NCBI GenBank assembly: GCA_934754975.1
Contig: CAKVKI010000158.1
Coordinates: 1-6,163 of the forward strand
Direction: 5' to 3'
Length of the DNA: 6,163 nt
Source of the DNA: an uncultured Alistipes sp.
GTDB taxonomy: Bacteria > Bacteroidota > Bacteroidia > Bacteroidales > Rikenellaceae
Under the pieces are notes generated by a model that worked only from the letters and a program-made list of their open reading frames with translations, was not told the DNA's origin and did no database searches. Positions 1-6,163 of the stretch are shown here, one piece after another; positions within the stretch are counted from its first letter, which is position 1, and the number at the start of each line of letters is the position of its first letter. The position numbers were made by a program, and so were the translations under genes.

Positions 1-2
1 GC

Positions 3-746
3 CTGTCGCTGACGCTCAACCTCTGGCTGATCCCCATTTCGCAGCGCCACATCGTCAATTTCGAATCGCAGTACATCAAGCGCAAGCAGAACAACAAGTT
101 CAACCGCCATATCTACCGGCAGATCGAACCGGGCACGTTCGCCTACATCCGCGGCTACAACGACGGATCGCAGCAGGCGTCGTTCCTCGCACTGGAGCAT
201 TACTACAGCGGCACGATGACCCGGTCGCTCGAAGCGGCGGACGTGAAGTTCAATCCCGAGACCAAACGCTGGACCGCGCCGCGCTACACCAAGCGCGAAT
301 TCGACTCGCTGGGGGTCGAAAAGTTCGAGCAGTTCCGCAACCTCGACACGCTCATCAACCTCGAAGTGACCGAGCTGGGCGAGATCAACGACCTGATACA
401 GACGATGAACATCTCGGAACTGAACGAATTCCTCGACCAGCAGCGGGCCAAAGGGTCCGACGCCATCAACATCATCGAGGTCGAAAAACACGCCCGCTTC
501 GCCTATCCGCTCTCGACCTTCATCCTGACGCTGATCGGCGTGTCGCTCTCATCGCGCAAGGTGCGCGGCGGAACGGGACTCCACATCGGCATCGGCACCG
601 GCCTGTGCTTCTCGTACATCCTGTTCAACCGTTTCTTCGAGGAGTTCGCCAAGAGCGGCACCCTGCCGCCCGGGCTGGCCGTCTGGCTGCCGAACATCAT
701 CTACCTCTTCATCGCCGTTTACCTCTACCGGAAAGCCCCCAAATAA
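3..746 (+). CDS. LptF/LptG-family LPS export permease, 5'-truncated
   Basis: This is the C-terminal 247 residues of an inner-membrane permease of the LptF/LptG (YjgP/YjgQ) family. With LptB and LptC these proteins extract lipopolysaccharide from the inner membrane and pass it to the periplasmic bridge. The frame is open to the left edge, so the true start lies outside the window. The ATG at 216 is internal: the family-like sequence continues upstream of it, beginning with the end of a membrane helix (LSLTLNLWLIPIS). Fragment residues about 14-165 form the soluble periplasmic domain. Three membrane segments follow at roughly 168-183, 192-212 and 224-243. The signature is the block around GVSLSSRKVRGGTGLHIGIG, then the SYILF and LPPGLAVWLPNIIY segments, which are typical of Bacteroidota members. 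I cannot decide between LptF and LptG from the C-terminus alone. The stop is one base before mqnE, which suggests co-transcription. Confidence 0.93.
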   Translation: MSLTLNLWLIPISQRHIVNFESQYIKRKQNNKFNRHIYRQIEPGTFAYIRGYNDGSQQASFLALEHYYSGTMTRSLEAADVKFNPETKRWTAPRYTKREFDSLGVEKFEQFRNLDTLINLEVTELGEINDLIQTMNISELNEFLDQQRAKGSDAINIIEVEKHARFAYPLSTFILTLIGVSLSSRKVRGGTGLHIGIGTGLCFSYILFNRFFEEFAKSGTLPPGLAVWLPNIIYLFIAVYLYRKAPK

Positions 747-747
747 G

Positions 748-1830
748 ATGCAGCAGATCGACGACATAGCCGCCAAAGTACGCTGCGGGGAGCGTATCGG
801 CGACGCCGAAGCCGAACGGCTCTGGCGCGAAGCCCCGCTGTGGCTGCTGGGCGAGCTGGCGACGGCCCGCAAACGGCGCATAAGCGGCGACAAGGTCTAC
901 TTCAACCGCAATTTCCACATCGAGCCGACCAACCGCTGCGTCTTCAACTGCCGCTTCTGCTCCTACCGCCGGCCGGCCGGAAGCCCCGAAGCGTGGGACT
1001 ACACGATGGAGGAAGTCGAACAAATCGCCCGCGGCCGGCAGGGCAAAGGCATCACCGAAGTCCACATCGTAGGCGGCGTACACCCCGAACACGGACTGGA
1101 ATACTATATCGACATGATCCGCCGCGTCAAGGCGATACTGCCCGAAGCGGCGGTCAAGGCTTTTACGGCGATCGAACTGTCGTACATGATCCGCAAGGCG
1201 GGACTCACGACCGAGGAGGGCCTGCGGCGGCTCAAAGAGGCCGGGATGGACGCCATTCCGGGCGGCGGCGCGGAGATTTTCGACCAGGAGATCCGCAGCC
1301 GCATCTGCCCCGACAAGGGATCGACGGCCGAATGGCTCGAAGTACATGAAACGGCCCACCGGCTCGGCATCCCGACCAATGCGACGATCCTTTACGGCCA
1401 CGTCGAGGGACTGGAACACCGTATCGGCCACCTGCGCAGGCTGCGGGAGTTACAGGACCGCACGGGAGGATTCAACGCCTTCATCCCGCTCAAATACCGC
1501 AATTTCGGCAACCCGATGTCCGAAATCGGCGAGGTCTCGGTGATCGAAGACCTGCGGATGCTGGCCATGAGCCGCATTTACCTGGACAACGTGCCCCATA
1601 TCAAGGCCTACTGGGTGATGTACGGCAAAGCGACGACCGAACTGGCGCTGGCTTTCGGCGCAGACGACATAGACGGCACGATCGACGACACGACGAAAAT
1701 CTACTCGATGGCCGGGGCCGACGACCGGCGGCCCTCGATGAGCGTCGAAGAGATGCACCGCATCGTACGGGCGGCAGGCTGCCGCGCCGTGGAGCGCGAC
1801 ACGTTTTACAACGAACTTCCGGGCCGGTAA
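748..1830 (+). CDS. mqnE: Aminofutalosine synthase MqnE (radical SAM)
   Basis: MqnE joins the radical formed from S-adenosylmethionine to 3-[(1-carboxyvinyl)oxy]benzoate, giving 6-amino-6-deoxyfutalosine, in the futalosine route to menaquinone. It is a cytosolic iron-sulfur enzyme. The 360-residue length is normal for the family. The [4Fe-4S]-binding CX3CX2C motif is C64, C68 and C71, within EPTNRCVFNCRFCSY. Other family blocks are VGGVHP (108-113), KAFTAIELSYM (137-147), IPGGGAEIFD (170-179), GIPTNATILYGH (207-218), TGGFNAFIPLKY (239-250) and FGADDIDGTIDDT (303-315). The paralogue MqnC (cyclic dehypoxanthine futalosine synthase) is the main alternative, but the AEIFDQEIR and DGTIDDTTKIYSMAG stretches fit MqnE better. 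The ATG follows the permease stop by one base (TAAGATG), so translation is probably coupled to it. No other mqn gene is in the window, so the pathway genes are scattered. All expected motifs are intact. Confidence 0.93.
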   Translation: MQQIDDIAAKVRCGERIGDAEAERLWREAPLWLLGELATARKRRISGDKVYFNRNFHIEPTNRCVFNCRFCSYRRPAGSPEAWDYTMEEVEQIARGRQGKGITEVHIVGGVHPEHGLEYYIDMIRRVKAILPEAAVKAFTAIELSYMIRKAGLTTEEGLRRLKEAGMDAIPGGGAEIFDQEIRSRICPDKGSTAEWLEVHETAHRLGIPTNATILYGHVEGLEHRIGHLRRLRELQDRTGGFNAFIPLKYRNFGNPMSEIGEVSVIEDLRMLAMSRIYLDNVPHIKAYWVMYGKATTELALAFGADDIDGTIDDTTKIYSMAGADDRRPSMSVEEMHRIVRAAGCRAVERDTFYNELPGR

Positions 1831-1899
1831 GGAAAAACCCGACCCGCCTGCCCGGACTGAAGATACGACCATCGGACACAAACCATAACTTCCGCAAAA

Positions 1900-2868
1900 A
1901 TGGAGAAACTGACATATTACTGGAAAAAACTGCGGCAGAACAGGCTGGCATATAATCTCGTACTGATAGCGGCGATCATTCTGGCGATGGCCGTCACGGC
2001 GCATTTCGTCATGCAGATCGGCACGCGCCACGGCTCCCGCCGCATCGTGCCCGACTTCTCGGGCGTGAAACTCGACGACGCACAGCGCATGGCCCGCAAA
2101 TACGACCTCGAACTGCACATCAACGATTCGCTGTTCGTGCCGGCCTACGAAGGCGGCATCGTCCTCGACCAGCTGCCCGAGGGTGGCGTGGAGGTCAAGC
2201 CCGGGCGTACGGTCTACATCACGATCAACTCGTTCCGGCAGAAGATGGTGCCCGTGCCCTACGTGGCGGGGCGTTCGCTGCGGCAGGCCAAAAATATGCT
2301 GGAGATCGCAGGACTCGAAATCGGCGAACTGATCTACCGCGCCGACATGGCGACCAACTATGTGCTGGAGGAGTACTGCGAAGGACGGCCCGTAAGCCAG
2401 AACAGCAAGATTCAGGCTGAAATAGGTTCCGGCATAACCCTCTACGTCGGCGTCGAAGGCGGCTTCGGCTCGACGGTCGTGCCGCGTCTGGTGGGATTCC
2501 CGCTCAAGGAGGCCAAGGGCCGCCTGTGGGAGCTGGGACTCAATGTCGGCAAGATCGACTTCGACGAAGGGATCAACCTGCTGAACCAGAAAGACGCCCG
2601 CGTTTACGTGCAGACTCCGACGGCCGAGCGGAGCGCCGCGCTGGGTTCGCGCGTCGATCTCAAACTGACGCTCGACGAGAAGAAACTCGCCCAGCACCGC
2701 TCAAACGCCGAAAAACAGGCCCGTGAAGCCGCCGAAGAGCGGCTGCGGGTCGAGCGCGAACGCGCCGATTCGCTGGCGCAGGCCGAATTCGAACAGGCGG
2801 CGGAAGAGGGCGAAGAGCAGCAGCCCGAAACCCAATCCGCAACCGACAACGACGGATTTTTCGACTGA
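1900..2868 (+). CDS. Membrane-anchored protein with three PASTA domains
   Basis: This is a 322-residue predicted single-pass membrane protein. A short basic N-terminus (KK, R12, R15) precedes one hydrophobic helix at about 18-38, so the rest should lie in the periplasm by the positive-inside rule. Three PASTA repeats follow at about 49-112, 116-185 and 192-258. Each starts with a VP motif (IVPDFSGV, VPVPYVAG, VVPRLVGF) and runs into a helix with A/K-rich spacing, ending in a β-strand such as VYITIN or ITLYVG. Residues 259-307 are highly charged and probably helical (AEKQAREAAEERLRVERERA), and the tail is acidic. PASTA domains elsewhere bind muropeptides or stabilise cell-wall kinases and PBPs. 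Here there is no kinase or transpeptidase domain, so a peptidoglycan-related role is an inference. The gene lies 69 bases after mqnE with no terminator between them, and its TGA overlaps the rluD-like ATG by one base. No clear Shine-Dalgarno site is seen, as is usual in Bacteroidota. Confidence 0.9.
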   Translation: MEKLTYYWKKLRQNRLAYNLVLIAAIILAMAVTAHFVMQIGTRHGSRRIVPDFSGVKLDDAQRMARKYDLELHINDSLFVPAYEGGIVLDQLPEGGVEVKPGRTVYITINSFRQKMVPVPYVAGRSLRQAKNMLEIAGLEIGELIYRADMATNYVLEEYCEGRPVSQNSKIQAEIGSGITLYVGVEGGFGSTVVPRLVGFPLKEAKGRLWELGLNVGKIDFDEGINLLNQKDARVYVQTPTAERSAALGSRVDLKLTLDEKKLAQHRSNAEKQAREAAEERLRVERERADSLAQAEFEQAAEEGEEQQPETQSATDNDGFFD

Positions 2869-3956
2869 TGACAGACGAACGTTACATAACCGAGGACCCG
2901 GAACTCGACGACCAGCAGACGGCGGACGAGGAGGGCGAGGGCGCCGGGCTTTACGAGCATTTCGCCGTCGTGGCCGACAGGGGACAGGCTCCGCTGCGGC
3001 TGGACAAGTTCCTGACGGTGCGCATGGAGAAATGTTCGCGCAACCGTATTCAGGCCGCGGCAGACAGCGGCAGCGTCCTCGTAAACGGCAAGGCCGCCAA
3101 GTCGAGCTACAAAGTCAAGACGCTCGACCGCATCCAGATCGTGATGCCCTACCCGCGGCGCGAGGTGGAGATCATTCCCGAGAATATTCCGCTCGAAATA
3201 CCCTACGAGGACGACGACCTGCTGATCGTCAACAAACCGGCGGGACTGGTCGTGCATCCCGGCCACGGCAACTACAGCGGCACGCTCGTGAACGCCCTGA
3301 CCTACCACCTGCGCAGCCTGCCCCTGTTCCAGGAGGGCGACATGCGCGCGGGACTGGTTCACCGCATCGACAAGAATACCTCGGGACTGCTCGTGGTCGC
3401 CAAAAACGAACAGGCTCACGCACGGCTGGCCAGGCAGTTCTTCGACCACACGATCGAGCGGCGTTACGTGGCGCTCGTATGGGGCAGCTTCGATGAAGAG
3501 GAAGGGACCATCACGGGCAATATCGGCCGCAGTCCCCGCGACCGGCAGAAGATGTTCGTCTTCGAGGACGGATCGGACGGCAAGCACGCCGTGACCCACT
3601 GGCGGGTGCTGAAGCGTTACGGCTACGTGACGCTGGTCGAGTGCCGGCTCGAAACGGGGCGCACGCACCAGATACGCGTCCATATGTCGTGGCAGGGCCA
3701 TCCGCTCTTCAACGACGAACGCTACGGCGGCGACCGCATCCTCAAGGGCACGACCTTCTCGAAATACAAGCAGTTCATCGAAAACTGCTTCGCCGTGATG
3801 CCCCGCCACGCACTGCATGCGCAGTCGCTGGGCTTCGTACACCCCACGACGCACGCGGCAGTCTATTTCGAGAGTGAACTGCCCGGCGATTTCCGTGCGC
3901 TGCTCGAAAAATGGGACATCTACGCTGCGGCGTCGAAGGAGACGGATAACGGATAA
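2868..3956 (+). CDS. rluD: RluA-family 23S rRNA pseudouridine synthase, RluD-like
   Basis: The enzyme isomerises uridine to pseudouridine in RNA. RluD of E. coli modifies U1911, U1915 and U1917 in helix 69 of 23S rRNA, and that target is assumed here from family membership. The protein has 362 residues. An acidic N-terminus (about 1-28) is followed by an S4 RNA-binding domain at about 43-94 (LRLDKFLTVRM, SRNRIQAAADSGSVLVNG). The catalytic domain covers about 113-345. It shows motif KPAGLVVHPG (123-132), the catalytic block LVHRIDKNTSG (163-173) with Asp168 as the expected nucleophile, and GRTHQIRVH (264-272). All key residues are present. The ATG shares its A with the preceding TGA (TGATG), a sign of translational coupling. 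PASTA-protein genes sit beside rluD-type genes in other Bacteroidota from general knowledge, so the pairing is expected. RluC-type specificity cannot be excluded, but the S4 domain plus overall layout fits RluD. Confidence 0.92.
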   Translation: MTDERYITEDPELDDQQTADEEGEGAGLYEHFAVVADRGQAPLRLDKFLTVRMEKCSRNRIQAAADSGSVLVNGKAAKSSYKVKTLDRIQIVMPYPRREVEIIPENIPLEIPYEDDDLLIVNKPAGLVVHPGHGNYSGTLVNALTYHLRSLPLFQEGDMRAGLVHRIDKNTSGLLVVAKNEQAHARLARQFFDHTIERRYVALVWGSFDEEEGTITGNIGRSPRDRQKMFVFEDGSDGKHAVTHWRVLKRYGYVTLVECRLETGRTHQIRVHMSWQGHPLFNDERYGGDRILKGTTFSKYKQFIENCFAVMPRHALHAQSLGFVHPTTHAAVYFESELPGDFRALLEKWDIYAAASKETDNG

Positions 3957-4212
3957 GCGGCACGGCTACCGCCTTTCGGCATAAATCCGCGGCCGGTCTC
4001 CGAAAAACACGGGCATCGCATACGGAGACGCCCCGGAGACGCCGCACCGGAAAGTACTGCCGGCGAGCTATCACATGCTGCTGCATGGCGGCAGAAAGCT
4101 CTTCCCAGAGGGAAAGGGCTGGGATAGAGGCGGATTTGCAAATGCCGCAGGCGGCGACAACCGCCGACCGGGAAGCAATATGGTATAAATAGTTACGAAA
4201 ATAAATCACACC
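3957..4212 (+). other. Structured intergenic region before ygiQ
   Basis: No gene is supported in this 256-base gap. It holds several small repeats. GGTCTCCG (3995-4002) is partly complementary to CGGAGAC at 4023-4029 and again at 4034-4040. The latter two belong to an exact 10-base direct repeat, CGGAGACGCC (4023-4032 and 4034-4043). TCCCAG (4103-4108) and CTGGGA (4119-4124) can form a 6-bp stem. ATTTGCAAAT (4134-4143) is a perfect palindrome, flanked by GCGG and CCGC so that it extends to 4130-4148 with one bulged base. GCCGC (4144-4148) and GCGGC (4151-4155), or GGCGG (4150-4154) and CCGCC (4161-4165), can also pair. No convincing terminator with a T-run follows the rluD-like gene. The promoter of ygiQ is probably in the A/T-rich end of the gap (about 4177-4206), but no good match to the Bacteroidota TTTG / TAnnTTTG pattern is seen. 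Confidence 0.5.
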
Positions 4213-5955
4213 TTGTTTCTGCCGACCACGATAAAAGAGGTCCGCGCACGCGGATGGGAGCAGTTGGACGTCATCCTTTTTTCGGGCGACGCCTACATCG
4301 ACCATCCGGCATTCGGCGCGGCGGTGATCGGCCGCCTGCTGGAAGCCGAAGGGTATCGTGTGGCGATCGTGCCGCAGCCCAACTGGCGGGACGATTTGCG
4401 CGACTTCACCAAACTCGGCACGCCGCGGCTCTTCTTCGGCGTCTCGGCCGGATCGATGGATTCGATGGTCAACCATTACACGGCCAACCTGCGCCTTCGG
4501 AGCAACGACGCCTACACACCGGGCGGCAAAGCGGGATTCCGGCCCGATTACGCCGTCAGGGTCTACACGCAGATTCTCAAACGGCTGTTTCCGCATGTTC
4601 CGGTGGTCGTCGGAGGCATCGAAGCCTCCCTGCGGCGACTGACCCACTACGACTATTGGAACGACACGCTCAAACCCTCGGTGCTGGCCGAAAGCGGCGC
4701 CGACCTGCTGATTTACGGCATGGGCGAACGGGTCGTGCAGCAGGTCGCCAAAGCCATGCGGAACGGTTACAACGCCAAACTCTTGCGCAAACTGCGGCAG
4801 GTGGCCTTCATGGCCGACGACGGTTACGTGGAGCGGCTCGATCCGGCGGAGACGATCCGCCTGCATTCCTACGAAGAGTGTGTGCGGGACAAACGGGCCT
4901 TCGGCGAGAATTTCACAGTCATCGAGACCCAAAGCAACCTGATGGAGCCGACGGCGACGCTCATCGAAGCCGTGGGCGACCGTTATGTGGTCGTCACGCC
5001 GCCCAACACAACGCTCTCGACCGACGAATTGGACCACTCGTTCGACCTGCCTTACCAGCGCGCTCCACACCCGCGCTACAACGGCAAAGGGGATATTCCG
5101 GCGTGGGAGATGATCAAACATTCGGTCAATATCCACCGGGGATGCTTCGGCGGCTGTTCGTTCTGCACCATATCGGCTCATCAGGGCAAGTTCATCAACT
5201 CGCGCAGCGAACGTTCCATTCTCGAAGAGGTCGGGCGCGTGACCCGGATGCCGGACTTCAAAGGTTATCTGTCGGACGTGGGCGCCCCTTCGGCCAACAT
5301 GTACCGTATGGGCGGACGCGACAGGGAGTTGTGCCGCAAATGCCGCCGCCCGTCGTGCCTGCATCCGAAGATGTGCCCCAACCTGGACAACGACCACCGC
5401 CCGCTGCTGGCGCTTTACGAAAAGATCCGGGCGGTGAAAGGCGTCAAAAAGGCCTTCGTCGGCAGCGGCATCCGTTACGACCTGTTCGACGAGAGTCCCT
5501 ATCTCGACACGGTCGTGAAATACCACACGTCGGGACGCCTGAAAGTCGCGCCCGAACACACCGAGAATGCCGTGCTGAAACTGATGCGCAAACCGCCGTT
5601 CGCGCTCTTCGAGCGGCTGACCGCCGATTTCCAGCGCATCTGCCGCCGCGAAGGACTGCCCTACCAGCTGATCCCCTACTTCATCTCGTCGCACCCGGGC
5701 TGCACCGAACGCGACATGCGCTCGCTGTCGGAGAAGGTCCTCGGCAAGCTCCATTTCAACCTCGAACAGGTGCAGGACCTCACCCCTACGCCGATGACCC
5801 TTTCGTCGGTGATGTTCTATACCGGAGAGAATCCCTATACGCACGAAAAAGTCTACGTCGCCCGCTCGCAGGGGGAGAAACGGCGGCAGAAATCGTATTT
5901 TTTCAACGGAAAATTACCACAGGGCACATCCGGAAAAAACAAGCGACAACAATGA
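4213..5955 (+). CDS. ygiQ: YgiQ-family radical SAM protein (UPF0313)
   Basis: This is a 580-residue member of the YgiQ family, whose biochemical function is not established. The N-terminal part (about 1-200) matches the family's Rossmann-like region: VILFSGDAYIDHPAFG (20-35), FFGVSAGSMDSMVN (74-87), NDAYTPGG (98-105), GGIEASLRR (134-142) and HYDYWND (145-151). The radical SAM core starts with the conserved MIKHSVNIHRGCFGGCSFC block. Its CX3CX2C cluster is C311, C315 and C318. A second cysteine cluster follows at C374, C377, C382 and C388. Other family blocks are KVAPEHTE (444-451), LIPYFISSHPG (486-496) and MFYTGENPY (534-542). E. coli YgiQ is much longer (about 740 residues), having an insert and a long basic C-terminal tail that are mostly lacking here. 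The start is taken as TTG at 4213. An in-frame TAA at 4186-4188 limits extension, no ATG, GTG or TTG occurs between, and the conserved FLP begins at residue 2. A nonstandard ATA start upstream is the only alternative. Confidence 0.92.
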   Translation: MFLPTTIKEVRARGWEQLDVILFSGDAYIDHPAFGAAVIGRLLEAEGYRVAIVPQPNWRDDLRDFTKLGTPRLFFGVSAGSMDSMVNHYTANLRLRSNDAYTPGGKAGFRPDYAVRVYTQILKRLFPHVPVVVGGIEASLRRLTHYDYWNDTLKPSVLAESGADLLIYGMGERVVQQVAKAMRNGYNAKLLRKLRQVAFMADDGYVERLDPAETIRLHSYEECVRDKRAFGENFTVIETQSNLMEPTATLIEAVGDRYVVVTPPNTTLSTDELDHSFDLPYQRAPHPRYNGKGDIPAWEMIKHSVNIHRGCFGGCSFCTISAHQGKFINSRSERSILEEVGRVTRMPDFKGYLSDVGAPSANMYRMGGRDRELCRKCRRPSCLHPKMCPNLDNDHRPLLALYEKIRAVKGVKKAFVGSGIRYDLFDESPYLDTVVKYHTSGRLKVAPEHTENAVLKLMRKPPFALFERLTADFQRICRREGLPYQLIPYFISSHPGCTERDMRSLSEKVLGKLHFNLEQVQDLTPTPMTLSSVMFYTGENPYTHEKVYVARSQGEKRRQKSYFFNGKLPQGTSGKNKRQQ

Positions 5956-5969
5956 TCTACCCTAGCTCA

Positions 5970-6012
5970 AAAATATAGCAGGCCGACCTTAAAAGTCAGC
6001 CTGCTGTATTTT
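5970..6012 (+). terminator. Intrinsic terminator after ygiQ, probably bidirectional
   Basis: A long hairpin lies 15 bases after the ygiQ stop. The arm at 5970-5983 (AAAATATAGCAGGC) pairs with 5999-6012 (GCCTGCTGTATTTT) over 14 positions, with one U-G wobble (5976 with 6006). After a C/A mismatch (5984 and 5998), a further 3 bp (GAC/GTC) close a 7-base loop (5988-5994). The + strand ends in TATTTT. The A-run in the left arm gives a T-run on the opposite strand, so the structure can stop transcription both ways. That would suit a minus-strand gene converging from the right. Confidence 0.88.
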
Positions 6013-6051
6013 CGTAAAATAAAAAGAATAATACCTTTCAGGTAATCACTA

Positions 6052-6163
6052 TTAAGATGCAAAAACGAATTTTATCCAGCTATTAAGAGAATATTTGGTA
6101 TATATATCGTTAGAAATCTCTTTATACGGAGCATCATAAAAGCTTTTCGGCACAACCGGATGC
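6052..6163 (-). CDS. Possible C-terminal end of a minus-strand gene
   Basis: Reading the minus strand from the right edge, one frame is open for 36 codons and ends at TAA (6054-6052). The peptide begins HPVVPKSFYDAPYKE, contains SWIKFVF and ends in FAS. Its mixed composition resembles a real protein end, but I do not recognise it. A second minus frame is also open for 29 codons from the edge, so openness alone proves little in this AT-rich sequence. Support comes mainly from the bidirectional terminator 39 bases beyond the stop, which would serve a convergent gene. If real, the gene has much lower GC than its neighbours. It is equally possible that this stretch is an AT-rich spacer or a regulatory region. 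Confidence 0.3.
   Translation of the reverse strand, partial: HPVVPKSFYDAPYKEISNDIYTKYSLNSWIKFVFAS

Noticed and set aside
1818..1856. Inverted repeat TCCGGGC / GCCCGGA around the mqnE stop as a terminator.
   Set aside because: The stem is 7 bp with a loop of 25 bases and no T-run follows. It overlaps the coding end, so it is probably chance.
1450..3854. Long minus-strand open frames (1450-2697 and 2604-3854) opposite mqnE, the PASTA gene and the rluD-like gene.
   Set aside because: No domains are recognisable, and the + strand genes explain the sequence fully. These are antisense shadows.
3920..4141. A 73-codon minus-strand frame covering most of the gap before ygiQ.
   Set aside because: It overlaps the end of the rluD-like gene, has no recognisable motif and no clear start signal. 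Its openness is unremarkable at this GC content.
3775..5844. A 689-codon open frame on the minus strand, antisense to ygiQ and the end of the rluD-like gene.
   Set aside because: Its peptide is rich in R, H, V and D with no recognisable domain. It mirrors the codon structure of the GC-rich + strand genes, which have all the family motifs. Long antisense frames are common in such sequence.
4254..5978. A 574-codon + strand frame overlapping ygiQ.
   Set aside because: The product is arginine-, alanine- and glycine-rich low-complexity sequence, typical of a shifted reading of a GC-rich gene. The overlapping frame encodes the intact YgiQ.
6057..6086. An ATG at 6057 on the + strand as the start of a small gene.
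   Set aside because: It runs only nine codons before TAA, too short to support.
6091..6130. TTTG at 6094-6097 as the -33 box of a rightward Bacteroidota promoter.
   Set aside because: No TAnnTTTG-like -7 element lies at the right distance, and single TTTG matches are expected by chance in AT-rich sequence.

Overview
The window looks like ordinary chromosomal housekeeping sequence from a high-GC member of the Bacteroidota, most likely Alistipes or another Rikenellaceae relative. That placement is inferred from the protein character (a Bacteroidota-style LptF/LptG C-terminus, a stand-alone PASTA protein next to an RluD-type pseudouridine synthase, a short YgiQ), from GC-rich coding sequence, and from the absence of clear Shine-Dalgarno sites. 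No 16S or other marker is present to confirm it.

Layout, all genes on the + strand: (1) <3-746, the C-terminal part of an LptF/LptG-type LPS-export permease, cut by the left edge. (2) 748-1830, mqnE, a radical SAM aminofutalosine synthase of the futalosine menaquinone pathway, starting one base after the permease stop. (3) 1900-2868, a single-pass membrane protein with three PASTA repeats and a charged C-terminal tail. (4) 2868-3956, an RluA/RluD-family 23S rRNA pseudouridine synthase whose ATG shares one base with the preceding stop. (5) 3957-4212, a non-coding gap with several small inverted and direct repeats. (6) 4213-5955, a YgiQ-family radical SAM protein that apparently starts at TTG. 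(7) 5970-6012, a strong intrinsic terminator that can be drawn on both strands. (8) about 6013-6163, an AT-rich stretch (about 31% GC by hand count) that may hold the last 36 codons of a minus-strand gene entering from the right.

The first four genes are tightly packed (gaps of 1 and 69 bases, then a 1-base overlap) with no terminator visible between them, so they are probably co-transcribed. They share no single pathway: outer-membrane LPS export, menaquinone biosynthesis, a periplasmic or envelope PASTA protein, and ribosome maturation. The ygiQ gene probably has its own promoter in the 256-base gap and is closed off by the terminator downstream.

I found no mobile element, CRISPR array, tRNA, rRNA or defence system, and nothing that amounts to an undescribed system. 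The points most worth a second look are the extra cysteine cluster in the YgiQ protein, the kinase-less PASTA protein coupled to rluD, the structured gap before ygiQ, and the abrupt composition change at the right edge.
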